Origin: Alphaproteobacteria bacterium
GTDB taxonomy: Bacteria; Pseudomonadota; Alphaproteobacteria; Caulobacterales; Parvularculaceae
Reading direction: 5' to 3'
Length of the DNA: 64,000 nt
Assembly (NCBI GenBank): GCA_016125455.1
Contig: WGLS01000019.1
Span: forward strand, 40,369 to 104,368
Part shown: positions 26,680-36,026 of the stretch, piece after piece
How the letters are laid out: each line of letters begins with the position of its first letter
Position numbering within the stretch: the first letter of the stretch is position 1
Translations under genes and position numbers: made by a program
The notes under the pieces: model-generated
What the model saw: only the letters and a program-made list of their open reading frames with translations
Told to the model about the DNA's origin: nothing
Database searches by the model: none

Positions 26680-27312
26680 ATGTCGTTCAGTAATGGAGTG
26701 AAACGGTCCCGCGCAATGGTCGTTGCGGCCGGGTGGCTCGCCGGCGCCTGGCTCGTTGGCCATGGAGCCGCATCGGCCCAGACGGCCGTAACGACCATTG
26801 GCTCGACGGACGCCCGGATATGCTACGAGGAAGCGAACAGCCCCTATGGCTCAGCCGTGGAGCGATGCGACATTGCTCTGTCCAGGGACGATCTCAGCCG
26901 GCGCGACCGACGCGCCACGCTCGTCAATCGCGGCATCATCCGCAATCGCATCGGCCAGTACGAGCTCGCCATCGCCGACTTCAACGAGGCGCTCGACGGC
27001 GCCGACGAACTGGGCGAGGCGCTGCTGAATCGCGGCAACAGCCGCTATCTGCAAAAGGCCTACGCCGACGCGATCGTCGACTACCGCGCCGCGCTCGCCA
27101 GCGATTTCGGCAAGCCGGAAGTGTGCTGGTACAATATTGGCCTCGCGGAAAAGGCTTCCGGCAACGTCGCTGCGGCGCGTACGGCCTTTATCCAGGCGAC
27201 GGCCGCCGCGCCTAACTTCCAGCCCGCCCGCGAGCAGCTTGCCGACCTCAACGCCGCCGCCGCAGGCGTCGCCGGCACAGGGCCCGTCGTCGAGGACGGC
27301 GACGCGCAGTAG
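26680..27312 (+). CDS. Exported TPR-repeat protein
   Basis: This 210-residue protein has a signal sequence (MSFSNGVKRSRAMVVAAGWLAGAWLVGHGAASAQ) and at least three TPR-like helices: LVNRGIIRNRIGQYELAIADFNEAL, LLNRGNSRYLQKAYADAIVDYRAAL, and YNIGLAEKASGNVAAARTAFIQAT. Two cysteines (RICYEEAN and ERCDIAL) lie early in the mature part and may pair. TPR proteins act as periplasmic scaffolds, and the partner is unknown. ATG 26680 gives the signal peptide. The AAGGGGGAA upstream is a good ribosome site. Confidence 0.85.
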   Translation: MSFSNGVKRSRAMVVAAGWLAGAWLVGHGAASAQTAVTTIGSTDARICYEEANSPYGSAVERCDIALSRDDLSRRDRRATLVNRGIIRNRIGQYELAIADFNEALDGADELGEALLNRGNSRYLQKAYADAIVDYRAALASDFGKPEVCWYNIGLAEKASGNVAAARTAFIQATAAAPNFQPAREQLADLNAAAAGVAGTGPVVEDGDAQ

Positions 27313-27345
27313 GGGGATGGATAGGCGCTTTACGCGCTACACACC

Positions 27346-28065
27346 CTACCCCAAGCACTCCTCCAGAAATCCTTCCAGCGCGCGCCAGGCGCGGTCGGCG
27401 GCGCGTTTGTCGTAGACCGTGCCGAAGCCCGGATCGTTCGCCTGTGGATTGGTGAAGGCGTGCATGACGCCGCCATAGGCGTGGATCTGCCAGTCGGCGC
27501 CCGCCGCCGTCAGTTCGTCGCCGAGGGCGGTCATGTCGGCGGGCTTCGCCATCGGATCGTCATAGCCGTGGAAAGCGATGACCTTCGACTTGATTTTGTC
27601 GACCTTGCCCGTCTCCGGCGGCATGAAGAGGCCATGGAACGAGGCGACGCCCTTCACGTCAGCGCCGATGCGCGCGAGGTCGAGGGCGCAGAGCCCGCCG
27701 AAGCAGAAGCCCATGGCGGCGGCGTTTGCGGCGTCCGCTTCGGGCTGATCGCCCGCGACTTTCAGGGACGCCTTGAGGCGGGCATGCAGCTTCGCCCGGT
27801 CCGCCATGAAAGGCGTCATCAGCGCCTGGCATTCCTCCGTGGACGTTCCGACGACGCCCTTGCCGTAAAGGTCGAGGGCGAAGCCCGCATAGCCCATTGC
27901 GGCGAGGCGCGCCGCTGCGTCGACCTCAACGCCGGTGCGGCCGGCCCAGGCGTGGGCCACGAGGACGAGCGGGCGCGCGCCGGCGAGCGCGTCATCGAAG
28001 ACCAGTACGCCTTCGAGATTATTGCCGTCATGTTCGTACGGGACCGGACGTTTCTGGATCGCCAT
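27346..28065 (-). CDS. Dienelactone hydrolase family protein
   Basis: This is a 239-residue alpha/beta hydrolase. The dienelactone-hydrolase Cys-Asp-His triad is visible: the nucleophile in GFCFGGLCAL (GxCxGG), Asp in FHGYDDPMAKP and His in GGVMHAFTNP. VLVAHAWAGRT near the N terminus supplies the oxyanion region. The family cleaves lactones and related esters, but many members are not involved in chloroaromatic degradation, and no such pathway is nearby. It is convergent with the TPR gene (33-base gap). ATG 28065 was chosen; an upstream extension overlaps non-coding sequence. Confidence 0.9.
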   Translation of the reverse strand: MAIQKRPVPYEHDGNNLEGVLVFDDALAGARPLVLVAHAWAGRTGVEVDAAARLAAMGYAGFALDLYGKGVVGTSTEECQALMTPFMADRAKLHARLKASLKVAGDQPEADAANAAAMGFCFGGLCALDLARIGADVKGVASFHGLFMPPETGKVDKIKSKVIAFHGYDDPMAKPADMTALGDELTAAGADWQIHAYGGVMHAFTNPQANDPGFGTVYDKRAADRAWRALEGFLEECLG

Positions 28066-28229
28066 GGCGCGTCTCCTGTCTTGCTTGCGGACTATCTTCG
28101 GACTTCGTTGCTTGCGTTCGCCTCGCGAAGGGGGCGTGGTTGCTGCCGGCGCAAATGGCGTTCTAGCGCGCGACCGTGCGAAGAAAAATCCCCGCGCCAG
28201 TCCGACGCACTCCAGGCGAAAGATCGGCG

Positions 28230-29648
28230 CTAGTCCTGCCCGGCGCCGATGCGGCTGATCTTCAGCGTGTTCGTTTTGCCGGGGCGCCCGAACGGATAAC
28301 CCGCCAGGGTGATGATTCGCTCGCCGTCGGCGGCGCCATGCGCCCGCGCGATGGCGTCGGCATTGGTCGTCATCTCGTGGAAGTGCGAAATGTCCTCTGT
28401 GACCACCGGCGTCACTCCCCAGCACAGGGCGAGCCGGCGCGCCACGGTCTCGTCCGGCGTCGCGGCGAGGATCGCGCAGCGCGGCCGGTCGCGGCACAGC
28501 CGCCGCGCGGTCGAGCCGGTCTTCGTGTAGGCGACCGCGAAGCGGATCTCGAGCACTTCGGCGATGCGCCGCGCGGACAGGGTGATCGCGTCGGCGGTGG
28601 CGAGGTCGTCGTCAGCCGACAGCGAGGGCGCAAACGCCATGCTGTCAGGCTCGGCCTCGGTAGCGCGGATGATCCGGTCCATGATGGCGACGGCGGTCGC
28701 CGGGTGGCGGCCGACGGCTGTCTCGGCGGACAGCATGACGGCGTCCGCGCCCTGGTAGACGGCGGTCGACACGTCGGAGGCTTCGGCCCGGGTCGGGGCG
28801 GAGGCTTCGACCATGGATTCCAGCATGTGCGTCGCCACGATCACCGGCTTGCCGGCGGCGCGCGCGGCGCGGACGATCCGCCGCTGAATCCCCGGCACCT
28901 GCTCAGGCGGCAACTCCACGCCGAGATCGCCGCGCGCCACCATCAGCCCGTCGGCGAGTTCAAGAATGGCGGCAAGGTCCTCGACCGCCGACGGCTTTTC
29001 GATCTTTGCAATAATATCGGCGCGGCCGTCGATGATCGCCGTCGCCTCGGCCACATCGGCCGCACGCTGAACGAATGACAGCGCAATGAGATCGACGCCG
29101 CAGGAAAGCGCATGGTCGAGGTCGCGCCTGTCCTTGTCGGTAAGGGCGGAGATCGGCAACGCGCGGCCCGGCAGGTTCAGGCCCTTGCGGCTTTTCAGGA
29201 GGCCCGGCGTGTCGGCGCGCGCGGTCATCCGGTCGCCCGACTTTTCGACAACCGTCATCTGTATCTTGCCGTCGTCAAACTTCATCACGTCGCCGGGCTC
29301 AAGCGCCGCGAAGATCTCCGCATGGGGCAGGGGGATGACGCCGTTGGGCGCCGTCTCGCCGACGGCGACCGGATAGGTTTCCCCATACTTCAGCTTCAGG
29401 CCGTCTCCATCGAATGCGCCGACGCGGATCTTGGGTCCCTGCAGGTCTGCAAGGATGGCGATCGCCGCGCCATTGGCGCGCTCCGCCGCGCGGATCGCCT
29501 CGACGGTGCGGGTCAGCGCGTCGTGTTCGCCGTGACTGTAATTGAGGCGGAAGACGTCGACGCCGGTTTCGTTGAGCATCCTCAGCATTGATGGCGAGGC
29601 GCTCGCCGGTCCGACGGTCGCAACGATCTTGCAATAGCGCTTTCGCAT
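28230..29648 (-). CDS. pyk: Pyruvate kinase
   Basis: It converts phosphoenolpyruvate and ADP to pyruvate and ATP. Family signatures are KIVATVGPASASPSML, DVFRLNYSHGEHD, ILADLQGPKIRVG, IIAKIEKPSAVEDL, the active-site MVARGDLGVELPPEQVP, and PVIVATHMLESMVEASAPTRAEASDVSTAV. Its 472 residues are normal. ATG 29648 fits the canonical N terminus. It stands as a single gene with 130-160 base gaps on each side. Allosteric properties cannot be read. Confidence 0.96.
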   Translation of the reverse strand: MRKRYCKIVATVGPASASPSMLRMLNETGVDVFRLNYSHGEHDALTRTVEAIRAAERANGAAIAILADLQGPKIRVGAFDGDGLKLKYGETYPVAVGETAPNGVIPLPHAEIFAALEPGDVMKFDDGKIQMTVVEKSGDRMTARADTPGLLKSRKGLNLPGRALPISALTDKDRRDLDHALSCGVDLIALSFVQRAADVAEATAIIDGRADIIAKIEKPSAVEDLAAILELADGLMVARGDLGVELPPEQVPGIQRRIVRAARAAGKPVIVATHMLESMVEASAPTRAEASDVSTAVYQGADAVMLSAETAVGRHPATAVAIMDRIIRATEAEPDSMAFAPSLSADDDLATADAITLSARRIAEVLEIRFAVAYTKTGSTARRLCRDRPRCAILAATPDETVARRLALCWGVTPVVTEDISHFHEMTTNADAIARAHGAADGERIITLAGYPFGRPGKTNTLKISRIGAGQD

Positions 29649-29779
29649 CGGGCGTCCACTCTCGCGATTTCAGGCGCTGAGCGTAATGCGCGCCGCGACG
29701 CCTGCAAACCGAATTGGGCGAACGTCCGCCGCCGCGCGCATCGGCGTGCCGGCGCGCGCGGCGACAAGGGGCTTCGATA

Positions 29780-30202
29780 TCAGTTCGGCTTTACTTTCTC
29801 GAGGTAGAACGACTGGGTCGAGAAGCCGACGCGGGTGCAGGTGAAGCCGCCCGCACCGTCCGGCTGGAAGCTGAACGTGATAAAGCTGTAGGACGAATTG
29901 GCGCGCATTTCATCGAGCAGGTCCGGGTCCTGGGTCATGCAGATGACCCGCTCGCCGGCGGCGTCTTCGGCCTGGCAGAAGCCCGTGCGGAACGTGCCGC
30001 CGCCGGTTGATATTGTCCGGCTGCCGCAGCCGATAAAGACGTCGTTGTCCTTGTCGCCGCGGGCGGACACCTGGTCGCCCGACGCGATGTTGTTCGTCAG
30101 ATCGACGTCCACCGGAAACGGTTGAACGAAGCCGGCCTGTGCGACGGCGGAAAAGCCGATCGACGCCGCGGCGGCGAGTGCGGTCAGTTTCATTTTCTTC
30201 AT
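29780..30202 (-). CDS. Small secreted protein with four conserved-looking cysteines
   Basis: This is a 140-residue protein with a clear signal peptide (MKKMKLTALAAAASIGFSAVAQA). The mature part is about 117 residues, beta-rich in appearance, with cysteines in FIGCGSRT, TGFCQAED, RVICMTQD and GFTCTRVG that could form two disulfides. I recognise no family. AAGGAGAGAGACC precedes ATG 30202. It begins 31 bases after the gene ending at 30233 on the same strand and is probably in its operon. Periplasmic or surface location is inferred. Confidence 0.65.
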   Translation of the reverse strand: MKKMKLTALAAAASIGFSAVAQAGFVQPFPVDVDLTNNIASGDQVSARGDKDNDVFIGCGSRTISTGGGTFRTGFCQAEDAAGERVICMTQDPDLLDEMRANSSYSFITFSFQPDGAGGFTCTRVGFSTQSFYLEKVKPN

Positions 30203-30232
30203 GGTCTCTCTCCTTGCCACTATGAAGCTCGT

Positions 30233-30787
30233 CTAGAATCTTGCGTCGAGGCCGCCGACGGTAATCGCCCGGCTGAGGGCCGACAGGGCCGCCGACCGCT
30301 GAGAGGGCGGCAAGGAGGCCATCCGCGTCTGCAAGGCGGCCATTTCCGCTTCGGACATGGTTCCGCGGGCCGCGTAGGCCTGAATGTCTCGTTCGATGTC
30401 GCCGAGGATTCGCGTCGTTTCAGGGGTTTCCGTCTGGTTCGCCGCTTGCGTCGGCTCTCGCCTCGAAGCGTTCTGTTGCATGCCGGCGCCGCGCGCAGGC
30501 GCCGCATCGGGAAGCGCGGATGTTATTTCTGTACGGACGATTTGCGCGACGGCCGCTTCGATCTCGGCGATTGTTGCGCCGCCTGTTGCGCGCCCCGACG
30601 TTGTTCCTGCCTGCGCGGTTCCTGCCTGCGCGACGCCGCCGGCGCGCTGCGCGGTTGCGGGTCGGCTAAGGTCCGCCGTAAGCGCATCGACTTTCGCATC
30701 AAGCGCAAATGTCCGCGATGCGACGGCGACAAGAAGCGCCGTCTGAAACGCGAACGCTGCGCCAAGCGCCAGCCAGACCTGCCGCAA
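30233..30787 (-). CDS. Single-pass membrane protein with extracytoplasmic helical domain, unknown
   Basis: About 184 residues from a TTG at 30787, chosen because GGGGAG lies eight bases upstream and no ATG is available in frame. A TTG at 30859 is the longest alternative. The N terminus has one hydrophobic helix (VWLALGAAFAFQTALLVAVA), then an Ala/Thr/Gly-rich linker, then helical segments TIAEIEAAVAQIVRTEI and RILGDIERDIQAYAARGTMSEAEMAALQ. A membrane-anchored coiled or helical bundle is likely. It is unrecognised. The secreted protein gene follows 31 bases downstream. Confidence 0.55.
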   Translation of the reverse strand: MRQVWLALGAAFAFQTALLVAVASRTFALDAKVDALTADLSRPATAQRAGGVAQAGTAQAGTTSGRATGGATIAEIEAAVAQIVRTEITSALPDAAPARGAGMQQNASRREPTQAANQTETPETTRILGDIERDIQAYAARGTMSEAEMAALQTRMASLPPSQRSAALSALSRAITVGGLDARF

Positions 30788-30943
30788 GTGCCAATCTCCC
30801 CGTCCTGCGGTCCGGCGATGACCGGACGCGCGTTGCAACCTTAGGCGTTCATGTCGCAACCTGACAATCCGCCGCGCGCAGTTGCCCGGCGTCGACTGAC
30901 ATTACTTTCCGTACAGGCGGGGACGACGTGTCGATCCTGAAAA

Positions 30944-31906
30944 TCAGCGGCAAATGCGCTGCTTCGCCGCTTCATATTCGGCGGCGAGCTTGTCGACATA
31001 GGCGCTGACAGGGCCGCGCGAGGCGATCGCCCCGATGCCCTGGCCGCAGCCCCAGATATCTTTCCACGCCTTTGCGTCGGTGTTGCCGCCAGAGCCGAAA
31101 TTCATTTGTGAGGGATCGCTTTGCGGCAGGTTGTCGGGATCAAGGCCCGCCGCCTCGATCGACGGCCGCAGATAGTTGCCGTGCACGCCGGTGAAGAGGT
31201 TAGTGTAGACAATCTGGTCGGCGCCATTGTCGACGATCGCGTCCTTGTACCCGTCGGTCGCGTTCGCTTCGTCGGTGGCGATGAATGGCGACCCGATATA
31301 GCCAAAGTCGGCGCCCATCGCCTGCGCGGCGAGAACGGCGCCGCCCGTCGCGATCGAACCGGACAGGGCGATCGGTCCGTCGAACCAGTCGCGAATTTCC
31401 TGGACAAGGGCGAACGGCGAGATGACGCCAGCGTGGCCGCCAGCGCCGGCGGCAACGGGAATGAGCCCATCCGCGCCTTTTTCGATCGCCTTCCTTGCGA
31501 ACGTGTTGTTGATGACGTCGTGCAGCGCAACGCCGCCGTATGAGTGCACCGCCTCGTAGATTTCCTCGCGCGCGCCGAGTGAACAGATTGTAATCGGCAC
31601 CTTGTGCTTCACGCAGGTCTCGATGTCCTTCATCAGCCTGTCGTTCGAGCGATGGACGATCTGGTTCACCGCGAAGGGAGCGGCCGGCCGGTCGGGGTTC
31701 GCCTGATTGTGCCGGTCGAGCGCCTCTTCGATTTCGGTCAGCCACGCATCAAGCATTTCCTGCGGCCGGGCGTTCAGCGCGGGAAACGATCCAACGATGC
31801 CCGCCTTGCACTGGGCGATAACGAGCTTCGGATTTGAAACAATGAACAGTGGCGCGCCGATGACCGGAATCCGCAGCCGCGACTTGATTTCCTCGAACGT
31901 GGTCAT
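30944..31906 (-). CDS. Nitronate monooxygenase (2-nitropropane dioxygenase family)
   Basis: This is a 320-residue FMN enzyme oxidising alkyl nitronates or propionate-3-nitronate. The TIM-barrel landmarks are IPVIGAPLFIVSNPKLVIAQ at the start, INNTFARKAIEKGADGLIPVAAGAGGHAG (the AGGHxG FMN region), and SGSIATGGAVLAAQAMGADFGYIGSPFIATDEA near the C terminus. AAGGAG lies before ATG 31906. The physiological substrate is uncertain in most bacteria. It faces away from the subtilase gene across a 620-base gap. Confidence 0.9.
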   Translation of the reverse strand: MTTFEEIKSRLRIPVIGAPLFIVSNPKLVIAQCKAGIVGSFPALNARPQEMLDAWLTEIEEALDRHNQANPDRPAAPFAVNQIVHRSNDRLMKDIETCVKHKVPITICSLGAREEIYEAVHSYGGVALHDVINNTFARKAIEKGADGLIPVAAGAGGHAGVISPFALVQEIRDWFDGPIALSGSIATGGAVLAAQAMGADFGYIGSPFIATDEANATDGYKDAIVDNGADQIVYTNLFTGVHGNYLRPSIEAAGLDPDNLPQSDPSQMNFGSGGNTDAKAWKDIWGCGQGIGAIASRGPVSAYVDKLAAEYEAAKQRICR

Positions 31907-32529
31907 GCGCGCTTTCTCCTTGATGTTCCGGGGTTTTCCGGCGGTTCGTCGGCGCGTTGCCGCACGATTAGGACGATTGGCCAATTCCCTGGCGCGCACG
32001 ATAGGTCGCGCGACGGCGGCGCGCAATCCGCCGCGATCTCAGGCGCGAAAGGACGATCCCGCGCGCGGACCGCAGTTGTCCGCGCCGGCCAACGCTCGAT
32101 GAAGGGGATCGGCGCGAGGCGAATCGCCGGCGCACGCTGCGCGCGAAGTGTGCGCCGCGGCGTTCGTCGAATTGGGGAATTTCATTATATGGATTGTTCG
32201 CACAAGGATGACGCGACCCGGACATATGAGAATCGATGCCGGCTGCCGTTTCAAATGACTTTTGCGATAGTGCGCCTGATTCTTTGCAGTCGCTTTGCGC
32301 CCTTGTTGCTTTTGCGTCTTGCAGCTTCGCGCGCCTTCTGAAAACATGCGTGCCAAGGGGTCATATTCGGTGGCGTGGGCGACGCCGCGGCCTGTTTGCA
32401 AGCGCATTCTCTCATGCGCGCGCTATTGGGGTTGGGACGCTCCGACGTTGCGGAAGACTGGGGCCTTGAGTCATCCGCTGCGTATTTGCGGGGCACTTCA
32501 CCAACCTTAAGCGTAAAGAGGGACGTGTA
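31907..32529. other. Gene-free divergent region upstream of the subtilase
   Basis: No open frame here has protein-like composition. The stretch 32160-32345 is noticeably more AT-rich than its surroundings, as expected for promoter DNA, and the last bases carry a ribosome site (AGAGGG) before ATG 32530. No recognised operator or RNA structure was found. Confidence 0.5.
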
Positions 32530-34794
32530 ATGAAAATCAGACCCGTTGTCGCCGCGAGCTTTGCGGCGATGCTAATGGCGGCGCCCGGTGCGGCGTTGGC
32601 CGACAAGGGCGGCGCGCCAAACGATTCGGCGTCGGCGCGTGCGCGCGCGAAGCTCGGCGCCGCCCTGTCAATGATATCGATGAAGGCGGAAAGTTCTCTC
32701 GGGACCGGTCCTGGCGTGGCGGCGTCCGACGTCGTCCTCGACGCCAGCGTCGGCACGATCGCCGTCGATGGCCGCGACGAGGGCATCAAGCTCGCCAATG
32801 TCACGGCGGATGGCTACGTGCTGATAGATGCTGTCGCCGTCGGCGACGGCGACAGCCTTGCGGCGACCATGCGGGCGCTCGGCGCGCGTAACGTGACGGC
32901 CCGGGGCAAACTGGTCTCCGCGCAAATGCCGGCCGGCGCGCTCGATGATCTCGCGTCGGCGTCGACGTTCGCTTTCGCGCGGCCGGTGATCGCCGAAACC
33001 GACAAGAAGAAATGGTGGGGCGGCCATGGCGGCGGCGCGCCGAACTTCGGCCTCGTCCAGGGGCAGAATGACCGCGCCATGGGCACGGACATCGTTCGCG
33101 CCAATCTCGGCCTCACCGGCAAGGACATCAAGATCGGCGTCCTCTCCGACTCGTTCAGCTGCAGCGACCGCACGCAAACCGGCGGCTTGCTCTTTACGAC
33201 GACCGCGGAAGACATCGCCAATGGCGACCTGCCGCCGGCGGAGGATATCGAAATTCTGTCCGACATTGGCAGCGGCTGCATCGACGAAGGCCGCGCCATG
33301 GCGCAGCTGATCCACGACGTGTTGCCTGACGCCAAGATCGCCTTCCACACAGCGTTCAACGGCGAGGCGGACTTCGCCCAGGGCATCATCGACCTGATTG
33401 AAGTCGGGTCGGACGTCATCGTCGACGACGTCATCTATTTCACCGAGCCGATGTTCCAGGACGGGATCATCGCCCAGGCCGCCGACGAGGCGAACCGCCT
33501 CGGCATTCCTTACTACTCCTCGAACGGCAACCGCGCCCGGGACGCGCTCCAGTCGGATTACCGGCCGGTGGCGTTCGACGGCTCGACCTTCCACGACTGG
33601 GATCCGGGCCCGAATGCGGCGCCGCTGAACCCGATCCTGCTGAACGGGGCCTTGCAGACCAATCTCACCTTCCAGTGGGACAGCCCGAACTTCTCCGTGT
33701 CCGGACCTCCAGGCGCGCCGAATGACGTGGACGTCGTAATCTTCGACGTCCAGGGCAACCGGGTGTTTGACTGTTTTGAGCCGGGTGGCCAGTCACAGCC
33801 GAACGGACTTTGCCAGTTCAAGTTCACGAACGGCGGCGTGGAAATCGACGGCGGCAATGGCGGCGACGCCATCGAGCTTGTCTCGATCGTCGATTTCATC
33901 GGCGGCCAGGTCGTCCAGATCGGTCTTGAAACCCAGTCCGGCCCGCCCCCGGGCTTCTTCAAGTACGTGATCTTCGGCGGCGGCATTCCGGCGTCGCAGT
34001 TCCCGGTAACGGGCTCGCCCTCGGGCTTCGGCCACAACAATGCGGCGGGCGCGGAAGGCGTCGGCGCAGCCGCGTTCTACTTCACCGAAGAGTTCATCGG
34101 CGATCCGAACACGTTGCCGCTGCGCTCGCTCGCCGGCGAGCCGGAATGCATTCCGGCCTGCCTCAACGACTTCTCGTCCGCAGGCGGCACGCCGATCCTG
34201 TTTGACGTCGCCGGAAATCGTCTTGCGACGCCGGAAGTGCGGTTCAAGCCGGGGCTGACGGCGCCGGACGGCATCAACAACTCGTTCTTCATCTCGGACA
34301 CAAGCCGTGACGACGACGACGGCGACGGGCTTTTCAGCGAGCCCGGGGACCCCGAGAGCGGCGAGTTCCCGAACTTCTTCGGCACCTCGGCCGCCGCGCC
34401 GAACGCCGCCGCGGTCGCCGCGATGATGATCGAGGCGGAAGGCACCCAGCTCTCGCTCGGCTTCGGCGCCGACCGGATCTGGATGTGCAAGCCGTTCCGC
34501 AACAACCCGAACCGGTTCGGCGTGTCCATTCCGGTTCGTCTTGACACTGACAAGATTCGCAAGAACATCGACAAAGGCTATCTGATGGGCCGCTGTGATC
34601 GCTCCGAACCCGCGGTCATCCGCGACATCATGCGCTCAACGGCGGACGACATGATCGTGCGGGCGTCCAACTCGACCGGCGCAACGCTCCAGGTCTTTGC
34701 GAACGTCGGCCCTGCCGGCTTCGACTTCGACTCAGGCTTCGGCTACATCGACGCCGTTGCCGCCGTCGACGCCATCGTTGGCGACGACGACTAG
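32530..34794 (+). CDS. Secreted S8-type serine peptidase with sedolisin-like catalytic residues
   Basis: This is a 754-residue exported protein. A signal peptide (to about residue 24, ALADK) is followed by a propeptide-like segment and then the peptidase domain from about 185. The Asp block is IGVLSDSFSC (Asp207) and the Ser block is FFGTSAAAPNAAAVAAMM (Ser620). Where subtilisins have the catalytic His in HGT, this protein has DEGRAM (Asp252-Glu253-Gly254). Where they have the oxyanion Asn, it has VIVDDVIYF (Asp299/300). The Ser-Glu-Asp-Asp pattern is like that of sedolisins (S53). A region of about 290 residues separates the Asp/Glu blocks from Ser, including a beta-rich insert at about 370-480. 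A terminator follows. Confidence 0.85.
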   Translation: MKIRPVVAASFAAMLMAAPGAALADKGGAPNDSASARARAKLGAALSMISMKAESSLGTGPGVAASDVVLDASVGTIAVDGRDEGIKLANVTADGYVLIDAVAVGDGDSLAATMRALGARNVTARGKLVSAQMPAGALDDLASASTFAFARPVIAETDKKKWWGGHGGGAPNFGLVQGQNDRAMGTDIVRANLGLTGKDIKIGVLSDSFSCSDRTQTGGLLFTTTAEDIANGDLPPAEDIEILSDIGSGCIDEGRAMAQLIHDVLPDAKIAFHTAFNGEADFAQGIIDLIEVGSDVIVDDVIYFTEPMFQDGIIAQAADEANRLGIPYYSSNGNRARDALQSDYRPVAFDGSTFHDWDPGPNAAPLNPILLNGALQTNLTFQWDSPNFSVSGPPGAPNDVDVVIFDVQGNRVFDCFEPGGQSQPNGLCQFKFTNGGVEIDGGNGGDAIELVSIVDFIGGQVVQIGLETQSGPPPGFFKYVIFGGGIPASQFPVTGSPSGFGHNNAAGAEGVGAAAFYFTEEFIGDPNTLPLRSLAGEPECIPACLNDFSSAGGTPILFDVAGNRLATPEVRFKPGLTAPDGINNSFFISDTSRDDDDGDGLFSEPGDPESGEFPNFFGTSAAAPNAAAVAAMMIEAEGTQLSLGFGADRIWMCKPFRNNPNRFGVSIPVRLDTDKIRKNIDKGYLMGRCDRSEPAVIRDIMRSTADDMIVRASNSTGATLQVFANVGPAGFDFDSGFGYIDAVAAVDAIVGDDD

Positions 34795-34856
34795 GTCGCG
34801 ATAACCCGCCGTCGCGGCGCGGATTGCGTCGCGGCGGCGGAACAGGCGTGAATTGA

Positions 34857-34886
34857 AAACCCGCCGGGCGCGCCCGGCGGGTTTTT
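34857..34886 (+). terminator. Rho-independent terminator after the subtilase
   Basis: CCCGCCGGGCG is followed by its complement CGCCCGGCGGG and then six T residues. The stem is perfect and begins about 60 bases after the stop. It also separates the subtilase from the convergent cobS gene. Confidence 0.9.
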
Positions 34887-34926
34887 TCATGCGAGTAAAG
34901 ATGAATTGCGAGGCGAGGCGGGCGTC

Positions 34927-35907
34927 TCAGGCGACTTCGACCTGATAGGCGGCTTCCGGAAGATCCTCGCCAAACGCCCGCTGGTAGAATTCGGCGACCG
35001 CAGGGCGCTCCAGCTCGTCGCACTTGTTCAGGAACGTCACGCGGAAAGCGTAGCCGATGTCCTGGAAGATTTCGGCGTTCTGAGCCCAGGTGATCACCGT
35101 TCGCGGGCTCATCACGGTTGATATGTCGCCATTGATGAGCGCATTCCGGGTCATGTCCGCCACTCGGACCATGGCGTCGATCGCCTTGCGCCCTTCGGGG
35201 TTGTCATAGCGCGGGCACTTGGCGAGGACGATCTCGGTCTCGACATCGTGCGGCAGGTAATTCAGCGTCGTGACGATCGACCACCGGTCCATCTGGCCCT
35301 GGTTGATCTGCTGGGTGCCATGGTAGAGCCCTGTCGTGTCGCCAAGGCCGATCGTGTTCGTCGTCGCGAACAGCCGGAAGTAGGGGTTCGGGCTCAATAC
35401 CTTGTTCTGGTCGAGAAGGGTCAGGCGCCCCTCCGCCTCCAGCACCCGCTGGATCACGAACATGACGTCCGGCCGGCCCGCGTCGTACTCGTCGAAGACC
35501 AGCGCTACGGGGCGCTGGAACGCCCAGGGGAGGATGCCTTCCTTGAAGGCCGTCACCTGCTTGCCGTTCTCCACGACGATGGCGTCCTTGCCGATCAGGT
35601 CGATGCGGCTGACGTGGCTGTCGAGGTTGATGCGGATGCACGGCCAGTTGAGTCGCGCGGCGACCTGCTCGATATGGGTCGACTTGCCAGTGCCATGATA
35701 GCCCTGGATCATGACGCGCCGGTTGTGCGCGAAGCCGGCGAGGATCGCCCGCGTCGTCAACGGGTCGAACCGGTAGGAGGGATCGCGCGCTGGCACGTGC
35801 TCGTTCGCCTCGGAGAATACTGGCACGTCCATGTCAAAATCGACGCCGAACAGGTCGCGCGCATTTGCTGTCGCGTCGGGACCGGAGGCAAATTCGTTGT
35901 CTGACAT
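34927..35907 (-). CDS. cobS: Cobaltochelatase subunit CobS (AAA+ ATPase)
   Basis: CobS powers cobalt insertion into hydrogenobyrinate a,c-diamide together with CobN and CobT in aerobic B12 synthesis. The 326 residues contain Walker [14 protein letters not shown], Walker [17 protein letters not shown], sensor [30 protein letters not shown] and the C-terminal [11 protein letters not shown], all CobS-typical. AAAGGGAAGG precedes ATG 35907. A J-domain gene lies upstream, the usual alphaproteobacterial arrangement. However, no cobT follows: cobS ends 41 bases from the terminator of the convergent subtilase. Confidence 0.93.
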   Translation of the reverse strand: MSDNEFASGPDATANARDLFGVDFDMDVPVFSEANEHVPARDPSYRFDPLTTRAILAGFAHNRRVMIQGYHGTGKSTHIEQVAARLNWPCIRINLDSHVSRIDLIGKDAIVVENGKQVTAFKEGILPWAFQRPVALVFDEYDAGRPDVMFVIQRVLEAEGRLTLLDQNKVLSPNPYFRLFATTNTIGLGDTTGLYHGTQQINQGQMDRWSIVTTLNYLPHDVETEIVLAKCPRYDNPEGRKAIDAMVRVADMTRNALINGDISTVMSPRTVITWAQNAEIFQDIGYAFRVTFLNKCDELERPAVAEFYQRAFGEDLPEAAYQVEVA

Positions 35908-36026
35908 GGGAAACCTTCCCTTTTAGGACGGGCGATCAGGAATGCCGGAAACTGGCGGAAAGGACCTGGGCTGGCAAGGGGAGGGCGTGACGCACGGGAG
36001 CGGCGGATTACCGCGAAGGCAAGAGC

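Noticed and set aside
32039..32407. Minus-strand 122-codon frame in the gap before the subtilase
   Set aside because: No ribosome site, no domain and a composition unlike neighbouring proteins; left as non-coding.
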